Below, piece after piece: positions 12,326-24,295 of a DNA stretch of 64,000 nt. The DNA comes from Phaseolus vulgaris. Taxonomy: Eukaryota; Streptophyta; Magnoliopsida; Fabales; Fabaceae. The position numbers and the translations under genes were made by a program. Numbering within the stretch: the stretch's first letter is position 1; every line of letters begins with the position of its first letter. The notes under the pieces are model-generated. The model saw nothing but the letters and a program-made list of their open reading frames with translations. It did no database searches and was not told the origin of the DNA. The stretch lies in the NCBI RefSeq assembly GCF_000499845.2, contig NC_023749.2, positions 13,409,147-13,473,146 of the forward strand, given 5' to 3'.

Positions 12326-12999
12326 GACACCTGCATGTTTAGGGATGTCAGGCAGAAGTCAAAATATACAATCTGCAAGAAAAAAAATTGGATGCAAGAA
12401 CAATCAGTGGATATTTCATTGGTTATCCAGCAAAGTCAAAAGGGTATATGTTTTACTGTCCTACCCATAGCACAAGAATTGTTGAATCTGGAAATGCACG
12501 GTTCATTGAAAATGGTGAAACCAGTGGGAGTGATACTTCACAAAATGTGGAGATTAAGGAAGTTAGAGTACAAGTTCCTTTAACTAGTACCTCTACTTCA
12601 AGTATTGTTGTTCCTAATGTAGTTGAATCACTCAACGATGAAGAAGAACAACAAATTAATGATCATGAAGTTAACAATGAACCTGTAGTAGAACAACCAC
12701 AAGAAATAGTATTAAGAAGATCTCAAAGAGAAAGAAAGTCTGCTATTTCGAATGATTATGTGGTTTATCTACAAGAGTCAGAAAATGACTTAGGTATTGA
12801 TAATGATCCAGTTTCATTTTCAGACGCCATCAATGATGATAATTCTGATAAGTGGTTAGATGCTATGAAAGATGAGCTTAAATCAATGGCATAGAATGAT
12901 GTATGGGGCCTTATAGAATTGCTAGAAGGATGCAAGAGAGTCGGGTGTAAATGGGTCTTTAAGACTATATGTGACTCTCATGGCAACTAATGATCTTGG
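12326..12999 (+). pseudogene. Copia B integrase C-terminus and start of RT
   Basis: The sequence reads ARTISGYFIGYPAKSKGYMF, then a linker rich in Ser, Thr, Asn and Glu with RRSQRERKSAISNDYV, then DKWLDAMKDELKSMA, a TAG at 12892-12894, and DVWGLIELLEGCKRVGCKWV. The last two phrases are the opening of the copia reverse transcriptase (RVT_2). Immediately afterwards the catalytic part of RT, including the YVDD motif, is deleted. Confidence 0.85.
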
Positions 13000-13930
13000 T
13001 CTATGAAGTGAGACTAAGAAGTTTCTCTCTAATAACTTTGAGATGAAAGATATGGGTGAGGCATACTATGTGATAGGAATTGAAATATTCCGTGACAAAT
13101 CACAAGGACTGTTAGGTTTGTCTCAGAAAGCATATATTAATAAAGTTTTAGAGAGATTCAGAATAGATAAATGTTCGACATCTCTTGTTCCAATACAGAA
13201 AGGAGACAAATTTAGTCTCATGCAATGTCCAAAGAATGACTTGGAACGGAAACAGATGGAGAATATACCTTATGCATCTATTGTTGGGAGTTTAATGTAT
13301 GCTCAAACTTGTACACGACCAGATATTAGTTTTGCAGTTGGTATGCTTGGTAGATACTAGAGTAATCCAGGATTGGATCATTGGAAAGCTGCAAAGAAAG
13401 TTTTAAGATACTTGCAAGGAACGAAGGATCACATGCTTACTTATAAAAGATCTGATCATCTTGAGGTGATTGGATATACAGATTCAGATTTTGCTGGCTG
13501 TGTGGATACACGAAACTCTACATTTGGTTATGTGTATCTTTTAGCCAGAGGAGCGATTTCATGGAAAAGTGCGAAGCAGTCAGTCATTGCTGCATCCACT
13601 ATGGAAGCTGAATTTGTGGCATGCTTTGAGGCCACAGTTTAGGCTAATTGGTTGCGTAATTTTGTTTCAGGACTTGGAATTGTTGACAGTATTGCCAAGC
13701 CGCTGAGAATTTATTGTGATAACTCCGCAACAGTCTTCTTTTCTAAAAACGACAAGTATTCCAAAGGTGCTAAACATATGGAATTGAAATACTTTGCCGT
13801 TAAAGAAGAAGTTCAGAAACATAGAGTGTCAATAGAACATATTACCACTGATCTTATGATTGATGACCCTTTAACAAAAGGGTTACCGCCCAAAACATTT
13901 ACTGGTAAATATGGACATTATGTCTACTAG
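13000..13930 (+). pseudogene. Copia B end of RT and RNase H
   Basis: Similarity resumes after the deleted RT core with KKFLSNNFEMKDMGEAYYVIG and passes through the RT thumb (YASIVGSLMYAQTCTRPDI) into RNase H. RNase H landmarks include GYTDSDFAGCVDTRNSTFGY, STMEAEFVACFEA, IYCDNSATVFF and LTKGLPP. Single stops at 13358-13360 and 13640-13642 interrupt an otherwise single frame. This is the best preserved part of the element. Confidence 0.9.
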
Positions 13931-14333
13931 TGAATGATGAATGTTGTTATTAATGCTTATTTGACACTCTGAGCTCATTGATAAATAAAGTTTCTGAAAT
14001 TTATGTTGTTTTCTACTTTATGTATATGCATGCAAATTATGTTATTATGGTGTGGAAAACAAATTATGTTGTTATTGATGACAATGACATTATGTTTGAA
14101 CCTATTGAGAATTTCTCACTATAAAAGTCATATTAAGGAGAAAGAATGATATAGTAGTACATGGAAGGAAATGTGTTGATTGAAATGACATGTAACCGCC
14201 ATGACTCTTATTATTTTTGTATCCTTGATCTTGATTAATGATAGAACCAATTTATGTAAGGCCTTTTAAATGCGCATTTATGTCATTATTAAATCATGAA
14301 AGTATTATAACTCATATGAGTCAAGTGGGAGAA
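13931..14333 (+). other. Copia B 3' untranslated region and polypurine tract
   Basis: About 390 bp without coding content, ending in the purine-rich tract AAGTGGGAGAA immediately before the 3' LTR. This tract is the expected primer for plus-strand synthesis. Confidence 0.8.
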
Positions 14334-14777
14334 TGTAAGAAATTATGTAAATTAATTTCTATAAAGTGACTCACATGACTTAGAGTTTGGGCTTTGGGCC
14401 CGAATATGATTTAATAATAATAATAGAATTAAAGGCCCATTGGTTAATGCGAGAAATATATATCTGATGATATACCTAATGGAAAACCTACATCTGATGG
14501 AGATTGGGTACTAAAGGTTATAGGATTCTGTCTCTGCAAATAATAGTTGTCTCACTGTTAACCATCACGAAAGTATGTGACAAGTACGGAATTGCTAAGA
14601 GATAGATTGGGACAAAGGAGATAAAGTAACTGCTCAATTAGGATCACTCATGGATCAAGGTAAGTGCCTATTCCTTCTTGATTGTATGATTGTGTGAGAA
14701 TCATGATATGATAAGATCTATATGTGAACATAATTGTATGTGTTCAATTTACGTTTATTCATGTTTGAAAACTTACA
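14334..14777 (+). repeat. Copia B 3' LTR (444 bp)
   Basis: Matches the 5' LTR with three clear substitutions, plus one substitution and one inserted A close to the 3' end. Followed by the GGAAA target duplication, after which the LINE reading frame resumes exactly in phase. Confidence 0.95.
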
Positions 14778-14915
14778 GGAAATGCATGTGCTGATAAGTT
14801 GGCTAATTTAGGGTTCATTCATAGAGAATCATTTCATTGGTATAATAGACTTCCATTTAGTATGTTCTTAGAATTCTTTATGAATAGGTATAGTCTACTG
14901 TATCGTTTTTGTTAA
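14778..14915 (+). pseudogene. LINE RNase H, C-terminal end
   Basis: Directly after copia B the LINE frame continues with ACADKLANLGFIHRESFHWY and ends at a TAA at 14913-14915. NACADKLANLG is the typical last catalytic segment of plant LINE RNase H. Removing copia B plus one GGAAA copy joins this in frame to the segment ending at 8942. Confidence 0.88.
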
Positions 14916-15082
14916 AATGTGGGTTTTGGTCTAGTCACCCCATATTTTTGAGTTTTCTTTCTTTTTCCATTTTTTTAATAATACTTTTTTCATGTGATGG
15001 CAGATGATTGTTGTTACTTGAGGTATAAGCCTAGCTGAGATGTCAAGTTGCATAGTGATGCCTAACATGAAAAGTTTTTAAA
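14916..15082 (+). other. LINE 3' UTR and short A-run
   Basis: About 165 bp after the LINE stop codon, T-rich at first, then ending 'catgaaaagtttttaaa' before the target duplication. The A-run is very short and merges with the A-rich duplication. No other feature seen. Confidence 0.7.
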
Positions 15083-18000
15083 AAAATGGTTTTTTAAGAA
15101 TTTAATTTCGTATTCTATTTTAAATTTTATTTTTGAAACAAAATAATATGCTTTTCCAAAATTAATTCCAATTCAAAAAATTTATTTTTGGAAATTTCAA
15201 AGTATTAATTGGTTGGATGTACAAGGAATTTGCAGAATTGAAGGGTCACTTCAGAGAGAGAAAGCGCAAAACAAATGGAATCCAATTTATTATGTATTAA
15301 TTGTTTTTTGGCACCTTCTTTTGACATTCCCACCAGATATTTCATGAGTGAATATTTGCAAGAATTAAAGGCAATACTTCGTGCACAATATCAATTTTTA
15401 TGAAACAACGAAAATGTCCTTTAATAAAATGAGCCATGATCCATTTTTAAGAATATATTTTTGAATCATTTTTTTAAAACGAATTTATTTTATTGCAAAA
15501 AGGTTTTTTGAGAATTTAATTTCGTATTCTATTTTAAATTTTATTTTAAAAAAAAAATATGTTTTTCCAGAATTAATTCTAATTCAAAAGATTTATTTTT
15601 GGAAATTTCAAAGTATTAATTGGTTAGGTGTACAAGAAATTTGCAAAATTGGAACTTTCACTTAAGAGAGAGAAGAGCAAAACAAATGAGATCCACTTTA
15701 TTATGTATTAATTTTTTTTTGGGACCTTCTTCTGACATTCCTAACAGATATTCCATGAGTGAATATTTGCAAGAATTGAAATCAATCTGTATGAAACAAT
15801 GAAAATGTCCTTAAGTAAAATGAGGCCTGGTCCCTTTTTAAGAATATATTTTTGAATTATTTTTTTAAAACAAACTTATTTTATTGTAAAATAGTTTTTC
15901 AGAATTTAAATTTTTGAATTCTATTTCAAATTTTATTTTTGGAAAAAAATAATATGCTTTTCCACAATAAATTCCAATTCAAAAAAATTATTTTTGGAAA
16001 ATTTAAAGTATTAATTGGTTGGGTGTACAAGGAATTTGCAGAATTGAAGGGTCACTTAAGAGTGAGAAAGCGCAAAACAAATGAGATCCAATTTATTATG
16101 TATTAAATGTTTTTTGGCACCTTCTTTTGACATTCCCACCAGATATTTCATGAGTGAATATTTGCAAGAATTGAAGGCAATGCTTCCTGCACCATATCAA
16201 TCTGGATGAAACAACGAAAATGTCCTTTAATAAAATGAGCCCTGATCCCTTTTTAAGAATATATTTTTGAATCATTTTTTTAAAACGAATTTATTTTATT
16301 GCAAAATGGTTTTTTTAGAATTTAATTTCGTATTCTATTTTTAATTTTATTTTTGAAACAAAATAATATGCTTTTCCAGAATTAATTCCAATTCAAAAAT
16401 ATTATTTTTGGAAATTTCAAAGTATTAATTGGTTGCGTGTACAAAGAATTTGCAGAATTGAAGGGTCACTTAAGAGAGAGAAAGCACAAAACAAATGGGA
16501 TCCAATTTATTATGTATTAATTGTTTTTTGGCACCTTGTTTTGACATGCCCACCAGATATTTATGGAGTGAACATTTGCAAGAATGGAAGGCAATACTTC
16601 CTGCACCATATCAATTTGTATGAAACAACGAAAATGTCCTTTAATAAAATGAACCCTGATCCCTTTTTACGAATATATTTTTGAATCATTTTTTTAAAAC
16701 AAATTTATTTTATTGCAAAATGGTTTTTTGAGAATTTAATTTCGTATTCTATTTTAAATTTTATTTTTGAAACAAAATAATATGCTTTTCCAGAATTAAT
16801 TCCAATTCAAAAAATTTATTTTTGGAAATTTCAAAGTATTAATTGGTTGGGTGTATAATGAATTTGCAGAATTGACGGGTTATTTAAGAGAGAGAAAGCG
16901 CAAAACAAATGGGATCCAATTTATTATGTATTAATTGATTTTTGGCAACTTCTTTTGACATTCCCACTAGAAATTTCATGAGTGAATATTTGCAAGAATT
17001 GAAGGCAATACTTCCTGTACCATATCAATTTGTATGAAACAACGAAAATGTCCTTTAATATATTGAGTCCGGATCCCTTTTTAGGAATATATTTTTGAAT
17101 CAATTTTTTAAAACAAATTTATTTTATATCAAAATGGTTTTTAGAGAATTTAATTTCGTATTCTATTTAAAATTTTATTTTTGAAACAAAATAATATGCT
17201 TTTCCAGAATTAATTCCAATTCAAAAAGTTTATTTTTTAAAATTTCAAAGTATTAATTGGGTGGATGTACAAGAAATTTTCAAAATTGAAGGTTCACTTA
17301 AGGGAGAGACAGAGCAAAACAAATGGGATCAACTTTATTATGTATTAATTGTTTTTTGGGACCTTTTTTGACATTCATAACAGATATTTCATGAGTGAAT
17401 ATTTGCAAGAATTGAAATCAATCTGTATTAAACAATGAAAATGTCCTTAAGTAAAATGAGGCATGATCCCCTTTTAAGAATATATTATGAATTATTTTTT
17501 TAAAACGAACTTATTTTATTGTAAAATGGTTTTTTCATAATTTAATTTTTTGAATTCTATTTCAAATTTTATTTTTGGAAAAATAATATTCTTTTCCATA
17601 ATAAATTCCAATTTAAAAAAATTATTTTTGGAAATTTTAAAGTATTAATTGGTTGAGTGTACAAGGAATTTGAAGAATTGAAGGGTCACTTAAGGGAGAG
17701 AACGCAAAACAAATGGGATCCAATTTATTATGTATTAATTGTTTTTTGGCACCTTCTTTTGACATTCCCACCTGATATTTCATTTGTGAATATTTGCAAA
17801 AATTGAAGACAATACTTCTTGCACCGTATCAATTTGTATGAAACAACGAAAATGTCCTTTAATAAAATGAGCCCTGATACCTTTTTAAGAATATATTTTT
17901 GAATTATTTTTTTTAAAACGAATTAATTTTATTGCAAAATGGTTTTTTGAGAATTTAATTTCGTATTCTATTTTAAATTTTATTTTTGAAACAAAATAAT

Positions 18001-21000
18001 ATGCTTTTCCAGAATTAATTCCAATTCAAAAAATTTATTTTTGGAAATTTCAAAGTATTAATTGGTTGGGTGTACAAGAAATTTGCAAAATTGAAGAGTC
18101 ACTTAAGTGAGAGAAAGAGCAAAAAAATGGGATCCTCCTAACAAATATTTCATAAGTGAATATTTGCAAGAATTTAAATCAATCTCTATGAAACAATGAA
18201 AATGTCCTTAAGTAAAATGAGGCATGATCCCTTTTTAAGAATATATTTTTGAATTATGTTTTTAAAACGAACTTATTTTATTGTAAAATGGTTTGTTGTA
18301 AATTTAATTTTTTGAATTCTATTTCAAATATTATTTTTGGAATTAAATAATATGCTTTTCCATATAAATTCCAATTCAAAAAATTTACTTTTGGAAATTT
18401 TAAAGTATTAATTTGTTGGGTGTACATGGAATTTGCAGAATTGAAGGGTCAGAAAGCGCAAAACAAATGGGATCCAATTTATTATGTATTAATTGATTTT
18501 TGACACCTTCTTTTGGCATTCTCACCAGATATTTCATGAGTGAATATTTGCAAGAATTGAAGGCAATACTTCCTGCACCATATCAATTTGTATGAAACAA
18601 CGAAAATGTCCTTTTATAAAATGATCCCTGATCCTTTTTAAGAATATATTTTTGCATCATTTTTTTAAACACGAATTAATTTTATTGCCAAATGGTGTTT
18701 TGAGAATTTAATTTCGTATTTTATTTAAAATTTTATTTTTGAAACAAAATAATATGCTCTTCCAGAATTAATTCCAATTCAAAAAATTTATTTTTGGAAA
18801 CTTCAAAGTATTAATAGGTTGAGTGTACAAGGAATTTGCAGAATTGAAGGGTCACTTAAGAGAGAGAAAACACAAAACATATGGGATTCTCCTAACAGAT
18901 ATTTCATGAGTGAATATTTGCAAGAATTGAAATCAATCTGTATGAAACAATGAAAATATCCTTAAGTAAAATTAGGCCAGATCCCTTTTTAAGAATATAT
19001 TTTTGAATTATGTTTTTAAAACGAACTTATTTTACTGTTAAATGGTTTTTTGAGAATTTAAGTTTTTGAATTCTATTTCAAATTTTATTTTTGGAAAAAA
19101 ATAATATGCTTTTCCATATCAAATTCCAATTCAAAAAATTTATTTTTGGAAATTTTAAAGTATTAAATGGTTGGGTGTACAAGGAATTTGCATAATTGAA
19201 GGGTCACTTAAGAGAGAGAAAGCGCAAAACAAATTAGATTCAATTTATTATGTATTAATTGTTTTTTGGCACCTTCTTTCGGCATTCCCACCAGATATTT
19301 CATGAGTGAATATTTGCAAGAATTGAAGGCACTACTTCCAGCACCATATCAATTTGTATGAAACAACGAAAATGTCCTTTAATAAAATGAGCTCTGATCC
19401 CTTTTTAAGAATATATTTTTGAATCATTTTTTTTTAAAACGAATTAATTTTATTGCAAAATGGTTTTTTGAGAATTTAATTTTGTATTCAATTTTAAATT
19501 TTATTTTTGAAACAAAATAATATGTTTTTCCAGAATTAATTCTAATTCAAAAAATTTATTTTGGAAATTTCAAAGTATTAATAGGTTGAGTGTACTATGA
19601 ATTTGCAGAATTGAAGGGTCACTTAAGAGAGAGAAAACGCAAAACAAATAGGATCCAATTTATTATGTATTAATTGTTTTTTGGCACCTTCTTTTGGCAT
19701 TCCTACCAGATATTTCATGAGTCAATATTTGCAAGAATTGAAGGCAATACTTCTTGTACCATATCAATTTGTATGAAACAACGAAAATGTCCTTTAATAA
19801 AATGAGCCCTGATCCCTTCTTAACAATATATTTTTGAATCATTTTTTTGAATCGAATTTATTTTATTTCAAAATGGTTTTTTGAGAATTTAATTTCGTAT
19901 TCTATTTTAAATTTTATTTTTGAAACAAAAGAATATGCTTTTCCAGAATTAATTCCAATTCAAAAAATTTATTTTTTGAAATTTCAAAGTATTAATTGTT
20001 TGGGTGTATAAGGAATTTGCATAATTGAAGGGTCACTCAAGAGAGAGAAAGCGCAAACCAAATGGGATCCAATTTATGATGTATTAATTGTTTTTTGGCA
20101 CCTTCTTTTGGCATTCCCACCAGATATTTCATGAGTGAATATTTGCAAGAATTGAAGGCAATGCTTCCTGCACCATATCAATTTGTATGAAACAACGAAA
20201 ATGTCCTTTATTAAAATGAGTCGTGATCCCTTTTTAAGAATATATTTTTGAATCATTTTTTTAAAATGAATTTATTTTATTGCAAAATGGTTTTTTAGAA
20301 TTTAATTTCGTATTCTATTTTAAATTTTATTTTTGAAACAAAATAATATGCTTTACCAGAATTAATTCCAATTCAAAAAATTTATTTTTGGATATTTCAA
20401 AGTATTAATTGGTTGGGTATACAAGAAATTTGCAAAATTGAAGGGTCACTTAAGTGAGAGAAAGAGCAAAACAAATGGGATCCTCCTAACAGATATTTCA
20501 TGCAAGAATTGAAATCAATCTGTATGAATCAATGAAAATGTCCTTAAGTAAAATGAGGTCTGATCCATTTTTAAAAATATATTTTTCATTTATGTTTTTA
20601 AAACGAACTTATTTTATTGTAAAATGGTTTTTTGAGAATTTAATTTTTTGAATTCTATTTCAAATTTTATTTTTGGAAAAAAATAATATGCTTTTCCATA
20701 GTAAATTCCAATTCAAAAAATTTATTTTGGAAATTTTAAAGTATTAATTGGTTGGGTGTACAAGGAATTTGCAAAATTGAAGGGTCACTTAACAGAGAGA
20801 AAGCGCAAAACAAATGGGATCCAATTTATTATGTACTAATTTTTTTTGACTCCTTCTATTGACATTCCCACCAGATATTTCATGAGTGAATATTTGCAAG
20901 AATTTAAGGCAATACTTCCTGCACCATATCAATTTGTATGAAACAACGAAATTTCCTTGCTTTGATCCCTTTTAAGAATATATTTTTGAATCATTTTTTT

Positions 21001-21700
21001 AAAACGAATTTATTTTATTGCTAAATGGTTTTTTTGAGAATTTAATTTCGTATTCTATTTTAAATTTTATTTTTGAAACAAAATAATATGCTTTTCCATA
21101 ATTAATTCCAATTCAAAAAATTTATTTTTGGAAATTTCAAAGTATTAATTGGTTGGGTGTACAAGAAATTTGCAGAATTGAGGGGTCACTTAAGAGAGAG
21201 AAAGAGCAAAACATAATGGGATCCAATTTATTATGTAGTAATTGTTTTGTGGTACCTTCTTTTGACATTCCCACCAGATATTTCATGAGTGAATATTTGC
21301 AAGAAGTGAAGGAAATACTTTCTGCACCATATCAATATGTATGAAACAACGAAAATGTCCTTAAAGAAAATGAGGCATGATCCCTTTTTAAGAATATATT
21401 TTTGAATTATTTTTTAAAACGAACTTATTTTATTGGAAAATTGTTTTTTCAGAATTTAATTTCTTATTCTATTTCAAATTTTATATTTGAAACTAAATAA
21501 TATGCTTTTCCAGAATTAATTCCAATTCAAAAAATTTATTTTTGGAAATTTCAAAGTATTAATTGGTTGGGTGTACAAGGAATTTGCAAAATTGAAGGGT
21601 CACTTAAGAGAGAGAAAGAGCATGGGATCCACTTTATTATCAATTAATTGTTTTTTGGGACCTTCTTTTGACATTCCCACCAGATATTTCATGAGTGAAT
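15083..21700. repeat. Satellite A, block 2 (monomer about 414 bp)
   Basis: Continuation of the 414-bp satellite after the LINE, about 16 monomers. Besides the two types of block 1, a third variant is common with 'gtccttaagtaaaatgaggc' and a missing short segment ('gcaagaattgaaatcaatctg'). Three copies share a further deletion that joins 'gggatcc' or 'gggattc' directly to 'tcctaacagatattt' (near 18130, 18885 and 20480). The array stops abruptly at about 21700, inside 'catgagtgaat', where a Tat integrase fragment begins. Confidence 0.95.
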
Positions 21701-22277
21701 AAAGTAGGTGTTCGCATCAGTAGAGCACCCCAGACGAATGGGCAGCTCGAGTCTGCCAACAAAGTCCTGCTCAGAGGTCTAAAGAGAAGGCTAAAAAAGG
21801 CCAAAGGAACCTAGGCAGAGGAGGTTCCTAGAATTGTGTGGGCATACCACACCACTCCCCAGTCCACCCGCGGAGAGACACCCTTCAACTTGGTGTATGG
21901 GTCGGACGCGATGATTCTAGTGGAGATCCTGGAGAGCTCGCCACACTTCCTGAACTTCGTGGCTGAAGAAAGAAAGGTGAACCTGCACCTACTGGATGAA
22001 GTCAAGGAGGAAGCAAGAATCAAAGTTGAAGCATTGAAGAGAAGGGTGGAGTACAAGCACAACTCGAAACTGAAGCCTCGCTAGTTCCAGGTTATCGACC
22101 TGGTGACGCGTAAGGCCCACTCGTATCAGCTAGAGAACAAGTTGTCCCCCAAGTGGACTGGTCCTTTCAGAGTGAGAGAGGCCCTTGGGAATGGAGCATA
22201 CAGGCTTGAGACACTGGAGGGAGGTGCGATTCCTCGTACATGGAATGTGACCAACCTCAGGTTTTATTTCAGTTGAA
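21701..22277 (+). pseudogene. Tat-type gypsy integrase C-terminal fragment
   Basis: Begins just upstream of the third catalytic residue of integrase (TNGQLESANKVLLRGLKRRL) and continues through WAYHTTPQSTRGETPFNLVY and the C-terminal PKWTGPFRVREALGNGAYRL to IPRTWNVTN and a TGA. It is clearly similar to the integrase end of the full-length Tat at 37726-49888. In-frame TAG codons near 21811 and 22082 break it. The first two catalytic Asp regions are absent because the fragment starts abruptly at the satellite. Confidence 0.9.
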
Positions 22278-22510
22278 CAATAGCATTGTACATAGTTTTT
22301 AGGGGACGCTCTTTTTCCCTTACTAGGGTTTATAGGGTTTAGGGTTTAGCATTATATTCTCGAATTTTTGTACAATGTAGATACGAATTGTTTCCCTTGT
22401 GTTAAAGGTCTCGAGAGTGGGAAAGGTAGGTTCGCAGAGAACACCTCCCCTTCGAGTGAGAGAACTAAGGTTGAACGAAGTGGTTCACCAGTGAAATCCT
22501 CCTTCGCTGT
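22278..22510 (+). other. Tat post-integrase spacer fragment
   Basis: Noncoding continuation of the Tat fragment. It shares phrases such as 'ggtaggttcg' plus 'agagaac' with the corresponding spacer of the full-length element near 45340. It ends where similarity to the copia A LTR starts ('ttatactg', 22511). A short telomere-like stretch ('tagggtttagggttta') is part of it. Confidence 0.7.
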
Positions 22511-23385
22511 TTATACTGCTTCACTCCAAACCAGAGCTACATCCAGTCTTCTCAGAAACCCTGAGGATATCCACTAAGCAATCACCACTTGATTACTTAC
22601 ACAACAACCAAGAGAATGAATGACCTTGAATACCTCAAGAAACACACTTGGCCAACACTAAGATTGCTGATCTTGAACACCTCAAGAACACACAACCAAT
22701 CTCAGCAAACACAGAAATGAAATTGTTCAACAGAGTACAAGGATTACACTTGTTACAGAAGATAATCTGAAATCAATACAAGCAGAATCCTATTCCAGCA
22801 CTTTGATCAATCACAAACAACTTAACAATCTCAACACTTTGAAAAACTCTCAGAAAAACTTTGTCAAAGATTCTTAATTTTTAAATCTGTTTTTCTGAAT
22901 ATATTCAAAGATGTAGTTTGTTATCAAATCTTAACAAACTCTTAAATTGCATTAAAAGATTGGTCAAAACATTTAATGACTGGAGCGTAAACAGTTAAAT
23001 CATTTAAAGCTCAGTCAAAGAAAACAGTTTTTCTGTTATGGTCCCAAAACAAACAATCGGTTGTTTCCTCGAATCAATCGGTTGTTTTGGTACTTAACAA
23101 TTCAGCCATTCAAAACAGTTTTCACACTTTTTCTCAAAACACCTAAGTACAAACAATCGGTTGTTTCGACAAAACAATCGGTTGTTTTTACTTAGTTTGA
23201 AATCATTTGTTTTCACAAAGATTGAGAATGCTAATGCTTTAGATTTAATCACAGGGTGGATTAGAACATATAAACTACCCCAGAACAAAGCTTAAACCAG
23301 CACAGCAACATCAAGCACAGCAGAGGCTTCAACATCCTTCAAAGGATTTGGATTCTTCAAAGCTTGAACACCACTTGGTTCAATA
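22511..23385 (-). repeat. Copia A 3' LTR, truncated
   Basis: Corresponds to roughly the right three quarters of the 5' LTR at 27701-28826. About 250 bp at the distal end are replaced by the Tat spacer. The terminal dinucleotide next to the polypurine tract has changed: the + strand reads TTCAATA where intact copies read TTCAACA. It retains two of the three dyad-motif pairs. Confidence 0.9.
23054..23187. promoter_or_regulatory. Two dyad-motif pairs in the copia A 3' LTR
   Basis: CAATCGGTTGTTT starts at 23054 and 23075, and at 23154 and 23175, both 21 bp apart. The third pair seen in complete LTRs would lie in the missing LTR end. Confidence 0.6.
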
Positions 23386-23400
23386 ATCTCCCCCTATTTG
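23386..23400 (-). promoter_or_regulatory. Copia A polypurine tract
   Basis: Minus strand reads CAAATAGGGGGAGAT directly before the 3' LTR, as expected for the plus-strand primer of a copia element. Confidence 0.85.
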
Positions 23401-23712
23401 ATGAAGACAAATCCCTGGTGCTTGTGTTTGATCTGATTAAATCTGAAGCAGTTCCTGCAGAAGAAGCATTTATACTATCCAAAGCTTCTTACAATAGCAA
23501 GTTAGTTTATTACTCTTTTAAAGCATGAAATATAATAAACAATCAGTTGTTTACACGAAACAATCGGTTGTTTCTATCAGCAACAGTAGAAAATACTTTC
23601 ATATCAAAGATTTTAACATTTTATGCAGTATCAGACAAAGATATACAAAAACCAATAAATTCTCCCCTTATTTGTCTTCACAAAAAGACTTTAGCATGTA
23701 TCAAAAACAGAT
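23401..23712 (-). other. Copia A 3' untranslated region
   Basis: Noncoding between the end of RNase H and the polypurine tract. It contains another dyad-motif pair (CAATCAGTTGTTT at 23540 and CAATCGGTTGTTT at 23561, again 21 bp apart). Nothing else recognised. Confidence 0.6.
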
Positions 23713-24295
23713 TTAAGAGAGATTATTAAGATCAAGAATACCTAACTCATTTCTTAAGAAGAAAAACCTCTCTTTTGGTAAAGGCTTTGTGAAAATGTCA
23801 GCTAGCTGCAGTTTGGTTTCCACAAACTTCACTTCACAGTTCCCATTTTGTACATGATCCCTGATGAAATGATGTCTTATCTCAATATGTTTGGTCCTTG
23901 AGTGTTGAATCTGATTTTTGGTAAGATTGATGGCACTTGTGTTATCACACATCAAGGGAACCTTGCTGATTTGTAAACCAAAATCTGCAAGTTGTTGCTT
24001 GAGCCATAGAATCTGTGCACAACAGCTACCAGCAACTATATATTCAGCCTCAGCAGTAGAGAGAGCAACACATGCTTGCTTCTTGCTATGCCATGATATT
24101 AGGCTTGAGCCAAGAAGGTGACAAGTGCCACTTGTGCTCTTTCTATCTAGCTTGCAACCTGCAAAGTCAGAATCTGTATAACCAATTAAATGTATTGGAG
24201 AGTGAGAAAGATACCATAATCCTACAGATGATGTTCCTTTGAGATATTTCAGAATTCTTTTTGCAGCTTTGAAGTGTGACTCCCTCCACTCTACC
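23713..24295 (-). pseudogene. Copia A RNase H
   Basis: On the minus strand: KAAKRILKYLKGTSSV, then IHLIGYTDSDFAGC, STAEAEYIVAGSCCAQ, LMCDNTSAINLTKNQIQHSR and ADIFTKPLPKERF, ending LNNLS and a stop. These are the copia RNase H landmarks with the catalytic Asp (TDSDFAG), Glu (TAEAEY) and Asp (CDNTSA). The stretch is almost entirely open but has lost its reverse transcriptase: immediately upstream is the Tat fragment. Confidence 0.88.

Larger units (their letters stand above)
8943..14777 (+). mobile_element. Copia B: deletion-derivative Ty1/copia element
   Basis: Complete ends: 5' LTR 8943-9385, initiator-Met-type PBS, 3' polypurine tract and 3' LTR 14334-14777, flanked by target duplication GGAAA (8938-8942 and 14778-14782). 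LTRs start TGTAAG and end CTTACA. The internal region keeps pieces of gag, pre-integrase, integrase, RT ends and RNase H in copia order. It lacks the gag N-terminus, the protease and the RT catalytic core, and has many frameshifts. The LTRs differ by only three or four substitutions and one indel, so insertion is recent relative to the internal decay. Confidence 0.95.
5769..15082 (+). mobile_element. 5'-truncated L1-type LINE with two nested elements
   Basis: A non-LTR retrotransposon inserted in satellite A. What remains runs from the middle of the reverse transcriptase to a 3' UTR with a short A-run. The endonuclease and the N-terminal half of RT are absent, which is the usual 5' truncation. 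Domain order is RT palm (GVRQGDPLSP, YADD), RT connection, zf-RVT zinc-binding region, and a C-terminal RNase H, typical of plant L1 elements. Two later insertions split it: a solo LTR at 7120-8262 and copia B at 8943-14777. Without them the LINE is about 2.3 kb. Frameshifts and a stop codon show that it is dead. Confidence 0.9.

Noticed and set aside
22330..22352. Telomere-like TTTAGGG stretch
   Set aside because: Only about two imperfect units within Tat spacer sequence; too short for an interstitial telomere array.
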